Below are positions 48,686-56,467 of a stretch of 64,000 bases of DNA, one piece after another. Source of the stretch: Candidatus Methylomirabilota bacterium (GTDB lineage: Bacteria; Methylomirabilota; Methylomirabilia; Methylomirabilales; Methylomirabilaceae). How positions within the stretch are numbered: position 1 is the stretch's first letter; each line of letters opens with the position of its first letter. The stretch covers positions 1 to 64,000 of the forward strand of contig JACQQF010000070.1 of the NCBI GenBank assembly GCA_016207095.1. The letters run 5' to 3'. A program made the translations under genes and the position numbers. Below the pieces are notes generated by a model. The model made no database searches, had not been told where the DNA came from, and worked only from the letters and a program-made list of their open reading frames with translations.

Positions 48686-49135
48686 ATGTTGCACCGGTTG
48701 CGAAGAAAGGCAAAGGGGTTCACATTGATCGAACTCCTGATCGTTGTGGCGATTATCGGCGTCCTGGCGGCGATCGCCATCCCGAACCTGCTCACGGCCC
48801 AGAAGAGGGCCAAAACATCCCGGGCTCTGGCTGACACTAAGCAGATTGTTTCCCAGACGATGCTGTACGCCAACGACAGCAACATATATCCGACAGATTT
48901 GGCGACCCTGCAGACTACGGGCTACATCAGCGCGACCTCCGACCCCTTCGCGGCCGCCGGTACGGCCTATTGTATTAGCTTTCCGACCACTGTGCCTGCG
49001 TTAGCCGACCATATTTGGGCGCAAAGCGTGGGCCCGGCGGTAGCAGCCTGCACGGCCATACCCGCTGCTAGTGTGAGTACAGGACCGATCGGCTATTCAA
49101 ATAAGTGGGGGGCAATCGAGTGTCCCTCCTGCTAG
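48686..49135 (+). CDS. pilA: type IV pilin PilA
   Basis: class III leader 'KAKG|FTLIELLIVVAIIGVLAAIAIPNLL'. Confidence 0.95.
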   Translation: MLHRLRRKAKGFTLIELLIVVAIIGVLAAIAIPNLLTAQKRAKTSRALADTKQIVSQTMLYANDSNIYPTDLATLQTTGYISATSDPFAAAGTAYCISFPTTVPALADHIWAQSVGPAVAACTAIPAASVSTGPIGYSNKWGAIECPSC

Positions 49136-49268
49136 TGCCGTTCCAACTATTTACGCCTAAATGGTAAGGCCAGTGCCGTTCCAACCGTTTGGGCAAGAGA
49201 ATATTTGTTGGCGATCAGGCAAGAAGAGTTGGAACGGCATTAGCCGCAACAGGTTGGAACGGCACTAG
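49132..49268. repeat. palindromic-ended element, copy C (nested)
   Basis: starts on the pilA stop; CTAG|TGCCGTTCCAACT ... internal second TGCCGTTCCAAC...AGTTGGAACGGCA|TTAG ... GTTGGAACGGCA|CTAG. Confidence 0.9.
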
Positions 49269-49305
49269 CAGCAGGTCTCAGACGATCTACAGCAGAGACA
49301 GAACC

Positions 49306-49340
49306 AACTGGGTGGGCTCCTGACAAGCCCACCCAGTTTT
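49306..49340 (+). terminator. Rho-independent terminator downstream of pilA
   Basis: AACTGGGTGGGCTcctgacAAGCCCACCCAGTTTT. Confidence 0.9.
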
Positions 49341-49922
49341 ATCCCTCTTCGTCTGTTTTCCCCTCCCGCCTGTCCCTCTGCAACGAATGAGGTCCTATTC
49401 GCTCCTGTCCCCGCCTCCAGGTACAGGCGGGGGCGCCGGGAGCGATCCGCGAGACTGAGGTGGTCCCACTGACCGGCGGCATAGCGGGTGCGCCACCAGT
49501 AGCGGCGGTAGGGCCGGTTTCGCAATAGGGGAGCGGGCTCAACTGCACTTCAGCCGCGAGGCTCTGCGGGACGCGGGACGCGTGCTTAGCGTGCCGATTC
49601 GAACCTGGCAAGAGGTGATCCACGATTGATTTGATCCTGCCTCCTCCTCTATCACACTGGTTTCAAGTTGTCATCCTTGGACCACCCATTTTCGTGACCC
49701 CTTTTCTCTCGCGTTTTCGCCGCAAGCAGCGCGGCATGAGCCACTGGACCCTTTTGTTTCCCCATTCTCCCCTATTGGCACTTATATTATGTATGCGCGA
49801 AATTGTTTTGTTACTTAATTTCTCGTTTTGAAGCACAATAAGTAATAGAATTAACATAAAGGTATTACGCTGCCCATTGCTCTGTTCGCCCGTCAATATC
49901 TACACTTATCACCAGAGAGCAG

Positions 49923-50462
49923 ATGCGTCGACTACGAGGCTTTTCACTCGCGGAGGTATTGGTATCCCTGGGGATTCTCGCGACCCTGGGCATCATCGCC
50001 ATGCCGTGGTTCTCAGGATTGATGCAAAGCTATCGCCTCAATGCCGCCACCCTGCAAGTGGCCGGCGATCTGCGGTACGCGCAGTCGTTGGCCGTCTCCA
50101 ACGGAGGATACTACCGGTTTCATTGGGGCAACGACGCTCTCGTCAACCAATCAAATAGCTACCGGATCGAAAAGAGCACAAATGGGACCTCTTGGCCGGT
50201 TGCGAGCGCGACGATGGCCTCTGATCCGAATGTGATCAGCAGTTGGATGAACATTGGCACAAGCTATCCTGGGATGACTCTCACCGCTCTCAATGACGCC
50301 AACAACGCCACCCTCACTGGGGTCGTCTTTAATTCTCGGGGTAGCTCGTCCGACCCGAGCAACGCGGCCCTCACCAACCCGATCACGTTCACCGTCAGCT
50401 CCACAGCCGGAACTTCGAACACGATTCAGGTTCGCCGAACAGGGAGCGTGAGGATTCTATGA
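49923..50462 (+). CDS. GspH/FimT-type pseudopilin
   Basis: 'MRRLRG|FSLAEVLVSLGILATLGIIAMPWF'; C-terminal 'IQVRRTGSVRI'. Confidence 0.85.
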   Translation: MRRLRGFSLAEVLVSLGILATLGIIAMPWFSGLMQSYRLNAATLQVAGDLRYAQSLAVSNGGYYRFHWGNDALVNQSNSYRIEKSTNGTSWPVASATMASDPNVISSWMNIGTSYPGMTLTALNDANNATLTGVVFNSRGSSSDPSNAALTNPITFTVSSTAGTSNTIQVRRTGSVRIL

Positions 50463-50860
50463 TTCCGAAACGGAGGTCCGGAAAGCTCACGTTTAGACAC
50501 TGGCAAGGATTCACGGTGATGGAAGTCCTCATTGCGGGCACCATCGTCGTGGTTGGCTTTCTGGCCTTGGCCACGATGTTCCCTACCGGCTATGCGACCG
50601 TGACCAAGAGCGGCATCCAAAGCATAGGCCTCGCGCTCGCCCAGCAGCGGATCGAATTTCTCAGGAACGCGGCCTACGACAATATCACCGCCACGACAGA
50701 ATCCTCCATCCCGGGGTATTCGGGATACACGCGCACGACAGCCTTTTTACTCTTCAATCCGGACATCGGAGCCAAAATTGTCACCGTGACGGTGACCTTG
50801 CCCAGCGCCGGCACCCCTACTAGCCAACCCATCCAACTCACCACGATCATCGCGAAGTAA
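50459..50860 (+). CDS. PilV-like minor pseudopilin
   Basis: 'HWQG|FTVMEVLIAGTIVVVGFLALATMFPTGY'. Confidence 0.8.
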   Translation: MIPKRRSGKLTFRHWQGFTVMEVLIAGTIVVVGFLALATMFPTGYATVTKSGIQSIGLALAQQRIEFLRNAAYDNITATTESSIPGYSGYTRTTAFLLFNPDIGAKIVTVTVTLPSAGTPTSQPIQLTTIIAK

Positions 50861-50871
50861 GGGGAGAAGTG

Positions 50872-51714
50872 ATGCCGAAAAGGCGGGCCGACCCAAAAGT
50901 AGCGATAGAAAGTTGTCATTGCGAACATAGTGAAGCAATCTCGCATTGTTGCACTGAGATTGCCACGCACCCTGCGGGTGCTCGCAATGACGACGGAAAT
51001 CAAGTGATTGCGAAGTCTAGCGCTGTTCTTGCGGCCGGCTGCAGAGACGAGGTCTCAAATGGCAAGGCGGGGTTTTCCCTTGTTGAGCTCCTGATCACCG
51101 CGCTGATTTTTACCGTCGTCCTGTTCGCCATCTATCTCGTGTACGAAACCAACATGACAACAGCCACCTGGGGGAACAAGAAGACCGAACTCCAGCAGAA
51201 CGCCCGGGTCGCGTTGGACATGATGGAACGGGAGATTCGAATGGCCGGGTATAATCCCGATCCTTCACTTATGGGGGCAAACGCCAACGCCATTCAAGAC
51301 ATCTCGCTCAGTCCCACAACCCTCACCTTTATCACCGACGTTGACGGGGCAGCGGATAACAAAACGGAGAAGGTACAGTATACTTACAATGCAACGCCTC
51401 AGACCATTACCCGGTCTGTCTGGCAATGGAATGGTACCGGCTGGGACTCGCTCACCGCGACCCCCGAGGTGGTAGCCGACGGGGTCTCGTCTCTCTGCCT
51501 TACTTACTCGGATAACACTCAGCCTACCAATAATTCTTATAGGCCTAGCTCTATTAATTGCTCCCTTATCGGCTCAACTATGAGCCCAGCATCCGTTAGA
51601 AGGATTACAATCGCCATCACCGCCAGCGGCAAGGCGGGCCGCAAGACCGAGACGTTCACCTTCGCCTCAGACGCGCGGTTGAGAAACTGCATTAACCCTC
51701 CCACCTGCAACTGA
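50872..51714 (+). CDS. PilW-like minor pseudopilin with repeat-interrupted leader
   Basis: GGGGAGAAGTG-ATG start; 'NGKAG|FSLVELLITALIFTVVLFAIYLVYE' about 67 residues in. Confidence 0.8.
   Translation: MPKRRADPKVAIESCHCEHSEAISHCCTEIATHPAGARNDDGNQVIAKSSAVLAAGCRDEVSNGKAGFSLVELLITALIFTVVLFAIYLVYETNMTTATWGNKKTELQQNARVALDMMEREIRMAGYNPDPSLMGANANAIQDISLSPTTLTFITDVDGAADNKTEKVQYTYNATPQTITRSVWQWNGTGWDSLTATPEVVADGVSSLCLTYSDNTQPTNNSYRPSSINCSLIGSTMSPASVRRITIAITASGKAGRKTETFTFASDARLRNCINPPTCN
50915..50991. repeat. palindromic intergenic-type repeat (GTCATTGCGAA...CTCGCAATGAC)
   Basis: inverted ends; translated in frame as CHCEHSEAIS...EIATHPAGARND. Confidence 0.85.
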
Positions 51715-51726
51715 GGGAGAGAGCCG

Positions 51727-52944
51727 ATGGACGGAAGAAGAGGTCGGAAGGGGTTCATCGCCGTCATTGCCCTGCTCATCATGGCGATCCTCTTAATGTT
51801 CGGGGTCACCTTCCTGACCATGGCCACAACGGAAAACACGATGGTCACCAATGGAATCAACGGCCAGATCGCGTTCAATATAGCAGAGGCGGGGATCGAC
51901 CATGCCAAACGGGTTTTGCTGGATCCCATTAATAACAATCTTAACAGTATCCTGGCGGCCGGGCCGAACCAGGGGATTTTAAGCTTTGGTGCCAGCGTCA
52001 ACTTCGCCGGCGGCACCTACGAGGTGAGGGTGACCAATAATACGATGGCCATCGGGAGCATCCCGGCTGATCCTAGTGGGTCGGCTACTATCGATAACGA
52101 CAAGCGGGTCGTGGTCGAATCCACGGGGAAGTATCGAACCGCCACCAAAGTCATCCGGGCGCTGGTGGAGATCCCCGCCATCCTGGATCCCCCATCATCC
52201 ATCTACACCTTGAACGGCCCCGATGGAGGGGAGCCTACCGAGTTCACGTTTAACGGCAACTCCTTCCTCGTCGATGGGCGAGACCACAACGCCGGTGACA
52301 CCAACCCGATTTCCGGCGATCCGCAAAAGCCTCCCGTTCCTGGCGAGGGCGTCATGGCCTGCTCAACCTGCAACCCCGGTGACACGCCCCTTCAGGAGGC
52401 CAACGGTGCGGTGGGGCAAAACCAGACGAATAACATCACAGGCGCAGGGACGAACCCCAGCATCCAGGTGGTCACCTCCTCGATCACGGCCAGTTACCTC
52501 ACGACCCTCAAAAGCTACCTGATCGCTCACGCCGACGTGACCTATAGTGGTACCACCACGATAGACGGTGGTTCGGCGATTGGCACCCAAACCAATCCGC
52601 AGATCACCGTTGTCAACGGGGATCTCCAGTTCAAAGGTTCCGCGAGCGGGTTTGGGATCCTCCTCGTAACCGGTCACTTCGAGATGGCGGGAAACGCCAC
52701 TTTTCAGGGGATCATCCTCGTGGACGGGGACGATGGCATGGTGGAAATGAAGGGGACCGCTCAGGATGGCGGGAAGGTCTGGGGTTCCATCATTCACATC
52801 AACCGGTCGTCGTCGAGCAACTCAGGTGAGACCCGTTTAAGGATCGAGGGGAATAGCCAGGTCTACTACAGCCGCCAGGCGATAGAAGACTACGGAGGGG
52901 GCTCCCTGAGCTCCACTACCCTCGCGTGGTCGGAGCGCACCTAG
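51727..52944 (+). CDS. PilX N-terminal-type pseudopilin/minor pilin
   Basis: 'GRKGFIAVIALLIMAILLMFGVTFLTMATTENTMVTNGINGQIAFNIAEAGIDHA'. Confidence 0.8.
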   Translation: MDGRRGRKGFIAVIALLIMAILLMFGVTFLTMATTENTMVTNGINGQIAFNIAEAGIDHAKRVLLDPINNNLNSILAAGPNQGILSFGASVNFAGGTYEVRVTNNTMAIGSIPADPSGSATIDNDKRVVVESTGKYRTATKVIRALVEIPAILDPPSSIYTLNGPDGGEPTEFTFNGNSFLVDGRDHNAGDTNPISGDPQKPPVPGEGVMACSTCNPGDTPLQEANGAVGQNQTNNITGAGTNPSIQVVTSSITASYLTTLKSYLIAHADVTYSGTTTIDGGSAIGTQTNPQITVVNGDLQFKGSASGFGILLVTGHFEMAGNATFQGIILVDGDDGMVEMKGTAQDGGKVWGSIIHINRSSSSNSGETRLRIEGNSQVYYSRQAIEDYGGGSLSSTTLAWSERT

Positions 52945-53049
52945 CGCCGTTCCAACTATTTGTGGCGACTGTGTTCGTTCCGTGCGGTCGGGACCATTGC
53001 TATAAGGCACGTGGATCAAATTCGGGGCATAGAGTTGGAACGGCGTTAG
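52941..53049. repeat. palindromic-ended element, copy D
   Basis: CTAG|CGCCGTTCCAACT ... AGTTGGAACGGCG|TTAG; starts on the PilX stop. Confidence 0.9.
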
Positions 53050-53138
53050 AATTCCTGCAGCGTGCCAGGCGCACATTCGAAATTGCCCAGTGATATTTTG
53101 CAGGCGTTGAGATTTATTTGAACGAAGCCGGAAACCCC

Positions 53139-53166
53139 TTGACTTTTCACATTCAATTTGTAATGT
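53139..53166 (+). promoter_or_regulatory. putative promoter for the ABC transporter/pilD unit
   Basis: TTGACT-N16-TAATGT, with ACATT-N8-AATGT overlapping the -10 region. Confidence 0.4.
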
Positions 53167-53216
53167 AACCCACGAGAACGCAGTCGCCTGGCCTGTGTGG
53201 CGTGGGGGTGGTGTTC

Positions 53217-54149
53217 ATGAACGCCATCGAGACCGAAAAGCTGGGAAAGGAGCACCGGACCGGCTTCTGGCGGAAGAGGGTCTGTGCATTATCCCAGTTG
53301 GACTTGACCGTGGCCGAGGGAGAGGTCTTTGGCTACCTCGGGCCGAACGGCGCCGGCAAGACCACGACGCTCAAGCTCCTCATGGGGCTGCTCCGTCCGA
53401 CGTCAGGCGATGCCAGGCTACTCGGCCGGCCGTTGGGCGATGTGCGCGCCAAGCAGCAGATCGGGTTCTTACCCGAGCAGCCGAGCTTTTACGACTACCT
53501 GACCGGTAGGGAGCTCCTCGATTTCTTCGGACAGCTTGTCGGGCTAGACCGATCGCTCCGGCGCGAGCGGGTTGAACGTCTTGCCCGTCAACTCCGGATC
53601 GAATCGGCGCTGGAGCTTCAGATCAGGAAGTACTCGAAGGGGATGCTCCAGCGGCTCGGCCTTGCGCAAGCCCTGCTCAACGATCCGAGGTTGGTGCTGC
53701 TTGATGAGCCGATGTCGGGCCTCGATCCGCTCGGTCGTCGGGAGGTTCGGGATCTGCTCCTCAGGCTCAAGTCGGAAGGCCGGACGGTCTTCTTCAGCTC
53801 CCACATTATCCCCGATGTCGAGGTGGTGTGTGACCGGGTAGGGATCCTGGTCGGTGGTCGCTTGGTGGCTCAGGGGCCTCTCGATGAGATCCTCCTGGCT
53901 CGGATCGCGTCGATCGAGGTCACCGCCTCTCAGGTCCCACCGGAAATAATGGGAGAACTTGATCATCTTCTCGTCACGCGACCCGTCTCGAGGGGTGAGC
54001 AGCTCCTCCTGACGGTCAGGGATGAGGGGGCGCTTGCCGAACTCGTCGCTCGCCTCGTCGAGGCCAAGGCGGCCATCCATGCGATCCTTCCCCATCGGGA
54101 AAGCCTTGAGGAATATTTCCTTCGGCATGTGGAGCCGCGAGAGGTGTGA
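53217..54149 (+). CDS. ABC transporter ATP-binding protein (PilH-like by context)
   Basis: 'LGPNGAGKTTTLKLLMG', 'YSKGMLQRLGLAQALLNDPRLVLLDEPMSGLDP'. Confidence 0.9.
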   Translation: MNAIETEKLGKEHRTGFWRKRVCALSQLDLTVAEGEVFGYLGPNGAGKTTTLKLLMGLLRPTSGDARLLGRPLGDVRAKQQIGFLPEQPSFYDYLTGRELLDFFGQLVGLDRSLRRERVERLARQLRIESALELQIRKYSKGMLQRLGLAQALLNDPRLVLLDEPMSGLDPLGRREVRDLLLRLKSEGRTVFFSSHIIPDVEVVCDRVGILVGGRLVAQGPLDEILLARIASIEVTASQVPPEIMGELDHLLVTRPVSRGEQLLLTVRDEGALAELVARLVEAKAAIHAILPHRESLEEYFLRHVEPREV

Positions 54150-54913
54150 TGACGGTCGCCGCAATCGCTCTGAATACATTCAGGGAGGCTGTCCGCGACA
54201 GGATCCTCTACGCCATCTTGATCTTCGCCCTGGTGATGCTGGCCGGCTCCACGATTCTGGTCACGATCAGCGTGGGCGGAGAGGTGAAGATCATCAAGGA
54301 TCTCGGCCTCGCGTGCATCTCGATCTTCGGCACCCTGATCGCCATCTTCCTCGGGATCGGACTTGTCTCCAAGGAGATCGAGAGGCGAACCCTCTACACG
54401 ATCATCACAAAACCGATCCACCGCTATCAGTTCATTCTCGGAAAGTATCTCGGGTTGGTCCTGACCCTCCTGGTCAATGTCGCCGTCATGGCCCTCGGCC
54501 TCCTGGGATTGGCCTATCTCTGGGAGGGGGTCTCGAGCGTACGACTTTTTCTCGCCGTGCTCTTCATTTTCCTTGAGCTGATGTTGGTCACCGCCCTTGC
54601 GCTGTTGTTTTCAGCCTTCTCTTCACCGACGCTCAGCGCGATTTTCACCCTCAGCCTCTTCGTCGCTGGACATCTGAGCGGTGACCTGCGGCTCTTTGCG
54701 GCTCGGTTCGGGGGTGCCGTGACTAAGCTTTCTGCCGAGACGCTGTACTTTCTCCTGCCGAACCTCTCGCGCCTGAATTTCAAAGACCAGGCGGTCCACG
54801 GCTTTGGGGTTGACGGAGGGAGCATGGGACTGTCGTTCTTGTACGCGATTTTCCACATCGCAGCACTGGTCCTGGCGGCCATGGCGATTTTCGAGCGGCG
54901 TGACTTTAAATGA
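54146..54913 (+). CDS. ABC transporter permease (PilI-like by context)
   Basis: ABC-2 type membrane protein: 'IALNTFREAVRDRILYAILIFAL', 'KEIERRTLYTIITKPIHRYQFILGKYLGL'. Confidence 0.85.
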   Translation: MMTVAAIALNTFREAVRDRILYAILIFALVMLAGSTILVTISVGGEVKIIKDLGLACISIFGTLIAIFLGIGLVSKEIERRTLYTIITKPIHRYQFILGKYLGLVLTLLVNVAVMALGLLGLAYLWEGVSSVRLFLAVLFIFLELMLVTALALLFSAFSSPTLSAIFTLSLFVAGHLSGDLRLFAARFGGAVTKLSAETLYFLLPNLSRLNFKDQAVHGFGVDGGSMGLSFLYAIFHIAALVLAAMAIFERRDFK

Positions 54914-55590
54914 AGCAGGACGGTCTTACGATCCCTGGTCTTCTCGTTGCCTCGCTCGTCGGATTGATCCTGGTGGCGGCATTGCTTGATGGCCGGGGAG
55001 CGCACGCTACGCCGGGGGAGGAGCGGCTATTCCTCCCGGATGCCAAGTACCTCAAACCGATGCTGATCGGGTTTCATGGGGTTGCGGCCGACCTGCTCTG
55101 GATTCGGACCGTTCAGTATGTGGGGACCCACGTGGAGACCGACAGGAAGTTTCCACAGCTCGCGAAGGCTCTCAACCTGGCCACCTCGTTGGATCCCCAC
55201 TTTCTTGAGCCATACCGCTTTGGGGGGCTCTACCTTCTCTATCTTGCCCGGCAGCCTCAGGCTGCCGTCTCGCTCCTCGAAAAAGGGGCCGCCGCCAATC
55301 CTGGCCGTTGGGAACTTCCCCATGATCTCGGACGCTACTATTACCTGGAGGCTCACGACTATGCTAGGTCGCGTGAATGGTGGGAGCGTGCTGCGACGCT
55401 GCCCGGTCGGCCCGACTACCTCCCCCGGTTCGTCGCCCGGCTGTACGCCGAGACAGACCATAGGGAAACGGCGCTGGAATTGTGGTCGGAGATCTACCGG
55501 ACAGCGCAGAATGACTCCGTGAGATCGCTTGCGCTTCAAGAGATCGAACGGCTCAAGGCGGGCTCATCAGAGGGCCCGTTGGGCCTGTGA
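54910..55590 (+). CDS. membrane-anchored TPR-type protein (PilG-like position)
   Basis: N-terminal TM then helical repeats 'LLWIRTVQYVGTHVETDRKFPQLAKALNLATSLDPHFLEPYRFGGLYLL'. Confidence 0.7.
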   Translation: MKQDGLTIPGLLVASLVGLILVAALLDGRGAHATPGEERLFLPDAKYLKPMLIGFHGVAADLLWIRTVQYVGTHVETDRKFPQLAKALNLATSLDPHFLEPYRFGGLYLLYLARQPQAAVSLLEKGAAANPGRWELPHDLGRYYYLEAHDYARSREWWERAATLPGRPDYLPRFVARLYAETDHRETALELWSEIYRTAQNDSVRSLALQEIERLKAGSSEGPLGL

Positions 55591-55652
55591 TGAGCCTGTA
55601 GTGAGCCCTGTCGAACTACCTGTGCTGAGCTTGTCGAAGCACCCCGTCGAAT
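55591..55652. repeat. GAGC(C/T)TGTCGAA-type repeat cluster
   Basis: tgagcctgtagtgagccctgtcgaactacctgtgctgagcttgtcgaagc. Confidence 0.6.
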
Positions 55653-55657
55653 GAGTC

Positions 55658-56428
55658 ATGCACACTGAAGAAGCGATCTTCAGCGTTCTTGTCGGCCTGG
55701 TCGTTGGCAGCTTCCTGAACGTCTGTATCCATCGCCTCCCCAAGGGTGAAAGTCTCGTCCGGCCCGCTTCCCGTTGCCCGGTCTGCAGCGTCCCGATTCG
55801 GTGGTACGACAATATCCCGGTGCTCAGCTTTCTGCTGCTCGGAGGCCGATGCCGGGGATGCGGAGGCCGCATCTCCTGGCTGTACCCCGCCGTCGAGGCA
55901 TTGACCGGCATGCTCTTCCTCCTGACCATGTTGCGCTTCGGGCTCGGCGTCCGGACCATCTTTCTGCTGGCCTTCCTGTGTGGTTTAGTCGTCGTCACAT
56001 TTATCGATCTCGATCACGAAATCATTCCGCATGCCGTCACCTTGCCGGGTATTCCTCTCGGTCTGATCGCGAGCCTCATCACGCGCGACCCTTCGCCCCG
56101 CGATGCGGCAGCGGGGGCGTTGGTTGGCGCCGGGCTCGTGTATCTCGTGGCCGTCTATGCCGAAGTGGCGTTCCAAAGGGAAAGCATGGGCGGCGGCGAC
56201 ATCAATCTGCTGGCGATGATCGGGGCGTTCCTCGGTTGGAGGCAGGTGTTCCTCTCCTTTTTCCTAGCGGTCGGCGCCGGTGCCTGTCTTTCACTGCTGC
56301 TCATTGCAACCGGCGTGCTGTCGCGGAAGGATCGGATCCCTTTCGGCCCCTTTCTGGCGCTTGGCGCGGTCGTGGCCCTGTTCGGCGGGGATGGCCTGAT
56401 TGACTGGTATTGGCGGCTGCTGCGATGA
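55658..56428 (+). CDS. pilD: prepilin peptidase PilD
   Basis: 'GLVVGSFLNVCIHRLPKGESLVRPASRCPVC', 'RCRGCGGRISWLYPAVE', 'FIDLDHEIIPHAVTLPG', 'MGGGDINLLAMIGAFLGW'. Confidence 0.96.
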   Translation: MHTEEAIFSVLVGLVVGSFLNVCIHRLPKGESLVRPASRCPVCSVPIRWYDNIPVLSFLLLGGRCRGCGGRISWLYPAVEALTGMLFLLTMLRFGLGVRTIFLLAFLCGLVVVTFIDLDHEIIPHAVTLPGIPLGLIASLITRDPSPRDAAAGALVGAGLVYLVAVYAEVAFQRESMGGGDINLLAMIGAFLGWRQVFLSFFLAVGAGACLSLLLIATGVLSRKDRIPFGPFLALGAVVALFGGDGLIDWYWRLLR

Positions 56429-56467
56429 CGACAGTGCACCTGGCTCAGTCCGACCACCCCGGATAGT

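Noticed and set aside
48456-48728. 90-aa ORF MWEISELNKAYSTDLEMTMMAV...
   Set aside because: Overlaps the pilA promoter and start region in another frame; no Shine-Dalgarno or recognisable domain.
48686-49135. PilA as a Geobacter-type conductive e-pilin
   Set aside because: Mature protein is ~139 aa and lacks the dense aromatic residues of short e-pilins between the N-terminal Phe and residue ~50.
49580-49625. tRNA-like fragment (GGTTCGAATCGGC on the minus strand)
   Set aside because: Only a T-loop-like heptamer; no cloverleaf could be built.
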